Assembly (NCBI GenBank): GCA_003132125.1
Contig: PKWT01000337.1
Coordinates: 1-6,309, forward strand
Direction of reading: 5' to 3'
DNA length: 6,309 nt
From: Micrococcales bacterium
GTDB taxonomy: Bacteria; Actinomycetota; Actinomycetes; Actinomycetales; Dermatophilaceae
Numbering within the stretch: the stretch's first letter is position 1; every line of letters begins with the position of its first letter. A program made the translations under genes and the position numbers. Positions 6,242-6,309 of the stretch are shown piece by piece. The notes beneath the pieces were generated by a model. The model was not told the DNA's origin and made no database searches. It saw nothing but the letters and a program-made list of their open reading frames with translations.

Positions 6242-6253
6242 TGCAAGAGCGTC

Positions 6254-6258
6254 AGGGA
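6254..6258 (+). promoter_or_regulatory. ribosome binding site of the right-edge gene
   Basis: AGGGA ends seven bases before the ATG at 6266 and supports translation from there. It lies 12 bases after the transporter stop, so the two genes are probably co-transcribed. Confidence 0.55.
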
Positions 6259-6265
6259 CGACCGT

Positions 6266-6309
6266 ATGTGTGAGTACTGCGGTTGCCAGCAGATCGCCAC
6301 CATCGCCGA
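6266..6309 (+). CDS. N-terminus of a probable hemerythrin-domain protein (partial)
   Basis: Fourteen codons are present before the window ends, reading MCEYCGCQQIATIA. A short Cys-rich start of this kind followed by an Ile/Leu-rich helix is familiar from actinobacterial proteins in which a hemerythrin (HHE) domain begins about 15-20 residues in. Hemerythrins bind O2 or NO at a di-iron site, and relatives (YtfE/RIC) repair Fe-S clusters after NO stress, which suits the neighbours. The His and Glu ligands of the domain would lie beyond the edge, so the call rests only on the N-terminal pattern. The ribosome site and 24-base gap after the transporter support a real gene. Confidence 0.6.
   Translation, partial: MCEYCGCQQIATIA

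Noticed and set aside
6241..6273. Ten-codon ORF overlapping the transporter stop (TGATG)
   Set aside because: Very short, no ribosome site of its own, and it overlaps the better supported start at 6266.
1..6309. tRNA, rRNA, CRISPR array, IS ends or attachment sites
   Set aside because: No regularly spaced repeats, terminal inverted repeats or recognisable RNA gene were seen on reading both strands.

Overview
The window looks like chromosome from a high-GC actinobacterium. The evidence is GC-rich third codon positions, GTG starts, one probably leaderless mRNA, and protein sequences that resemble actinobacterial homologues. This is inference from composition and protein style; no database search was run. 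All five full-length genes and the partial gene at the right edge lie on the + strand. Together they read as a nitric oxide / nitrogen-oxide handling locus.

Left part (1-3856): a compact three-gene operon. It starts with a single-subunit quinol-dependent nitric oxide reductase (qNor, norZ type, 43-2379). Next is a small membrane protein of unknown function whose cytoplasmic loop carries a four-cysteine knuckle like the one in some DDE transposases (2376-2972). Last is a stomatin/slipin-type SPFH protein (2969-3856). Both junctions are ATGA overlaps, so the three proteins are probably made in linked amounts. qNor supplies the catalysis. The other two are candidate partners, perhaps for membrane organisation, metal handling or quality control.

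Middle (3857-4975): a 77-bp gap carries a TATACT -10 element inside a palindrome, immediately before a GTG start. The gene it serves (3934-4698) encodes an ArsR-like winged-helix regulator with a cysteine-bearing C-terminal domain of the SufR/COG2345 kind, a plausible Fe-S and NO sensor. A 277-bp intergenic region follows. It holds an AT-rich promoter-like patch, short dyads, a 28-codon ORF coupled by ATGA to the next gene, and a weak 40-codon ORF on the minus strand.

Right part (4976-6309): a NarK-type nitrate/nitrite transporter of the major facilitator superfamily (4976-6241), then the first 14 codons of a gene whose MCEYCGC start resembles actinobacterial hemerythrin-domain proteins (6266 to the edge).

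Working model (inference): the Fe-S regulator senses NO and controls NO reduction by qNor, nitrate/nitrite traffic by the NarK-like carrier, and possibly NO/O2 binding by the hemerythrin-like protein. The least explained parts are the cysteine-knuckle membrane protein and the slipin fused by overlap to the qNor operon.
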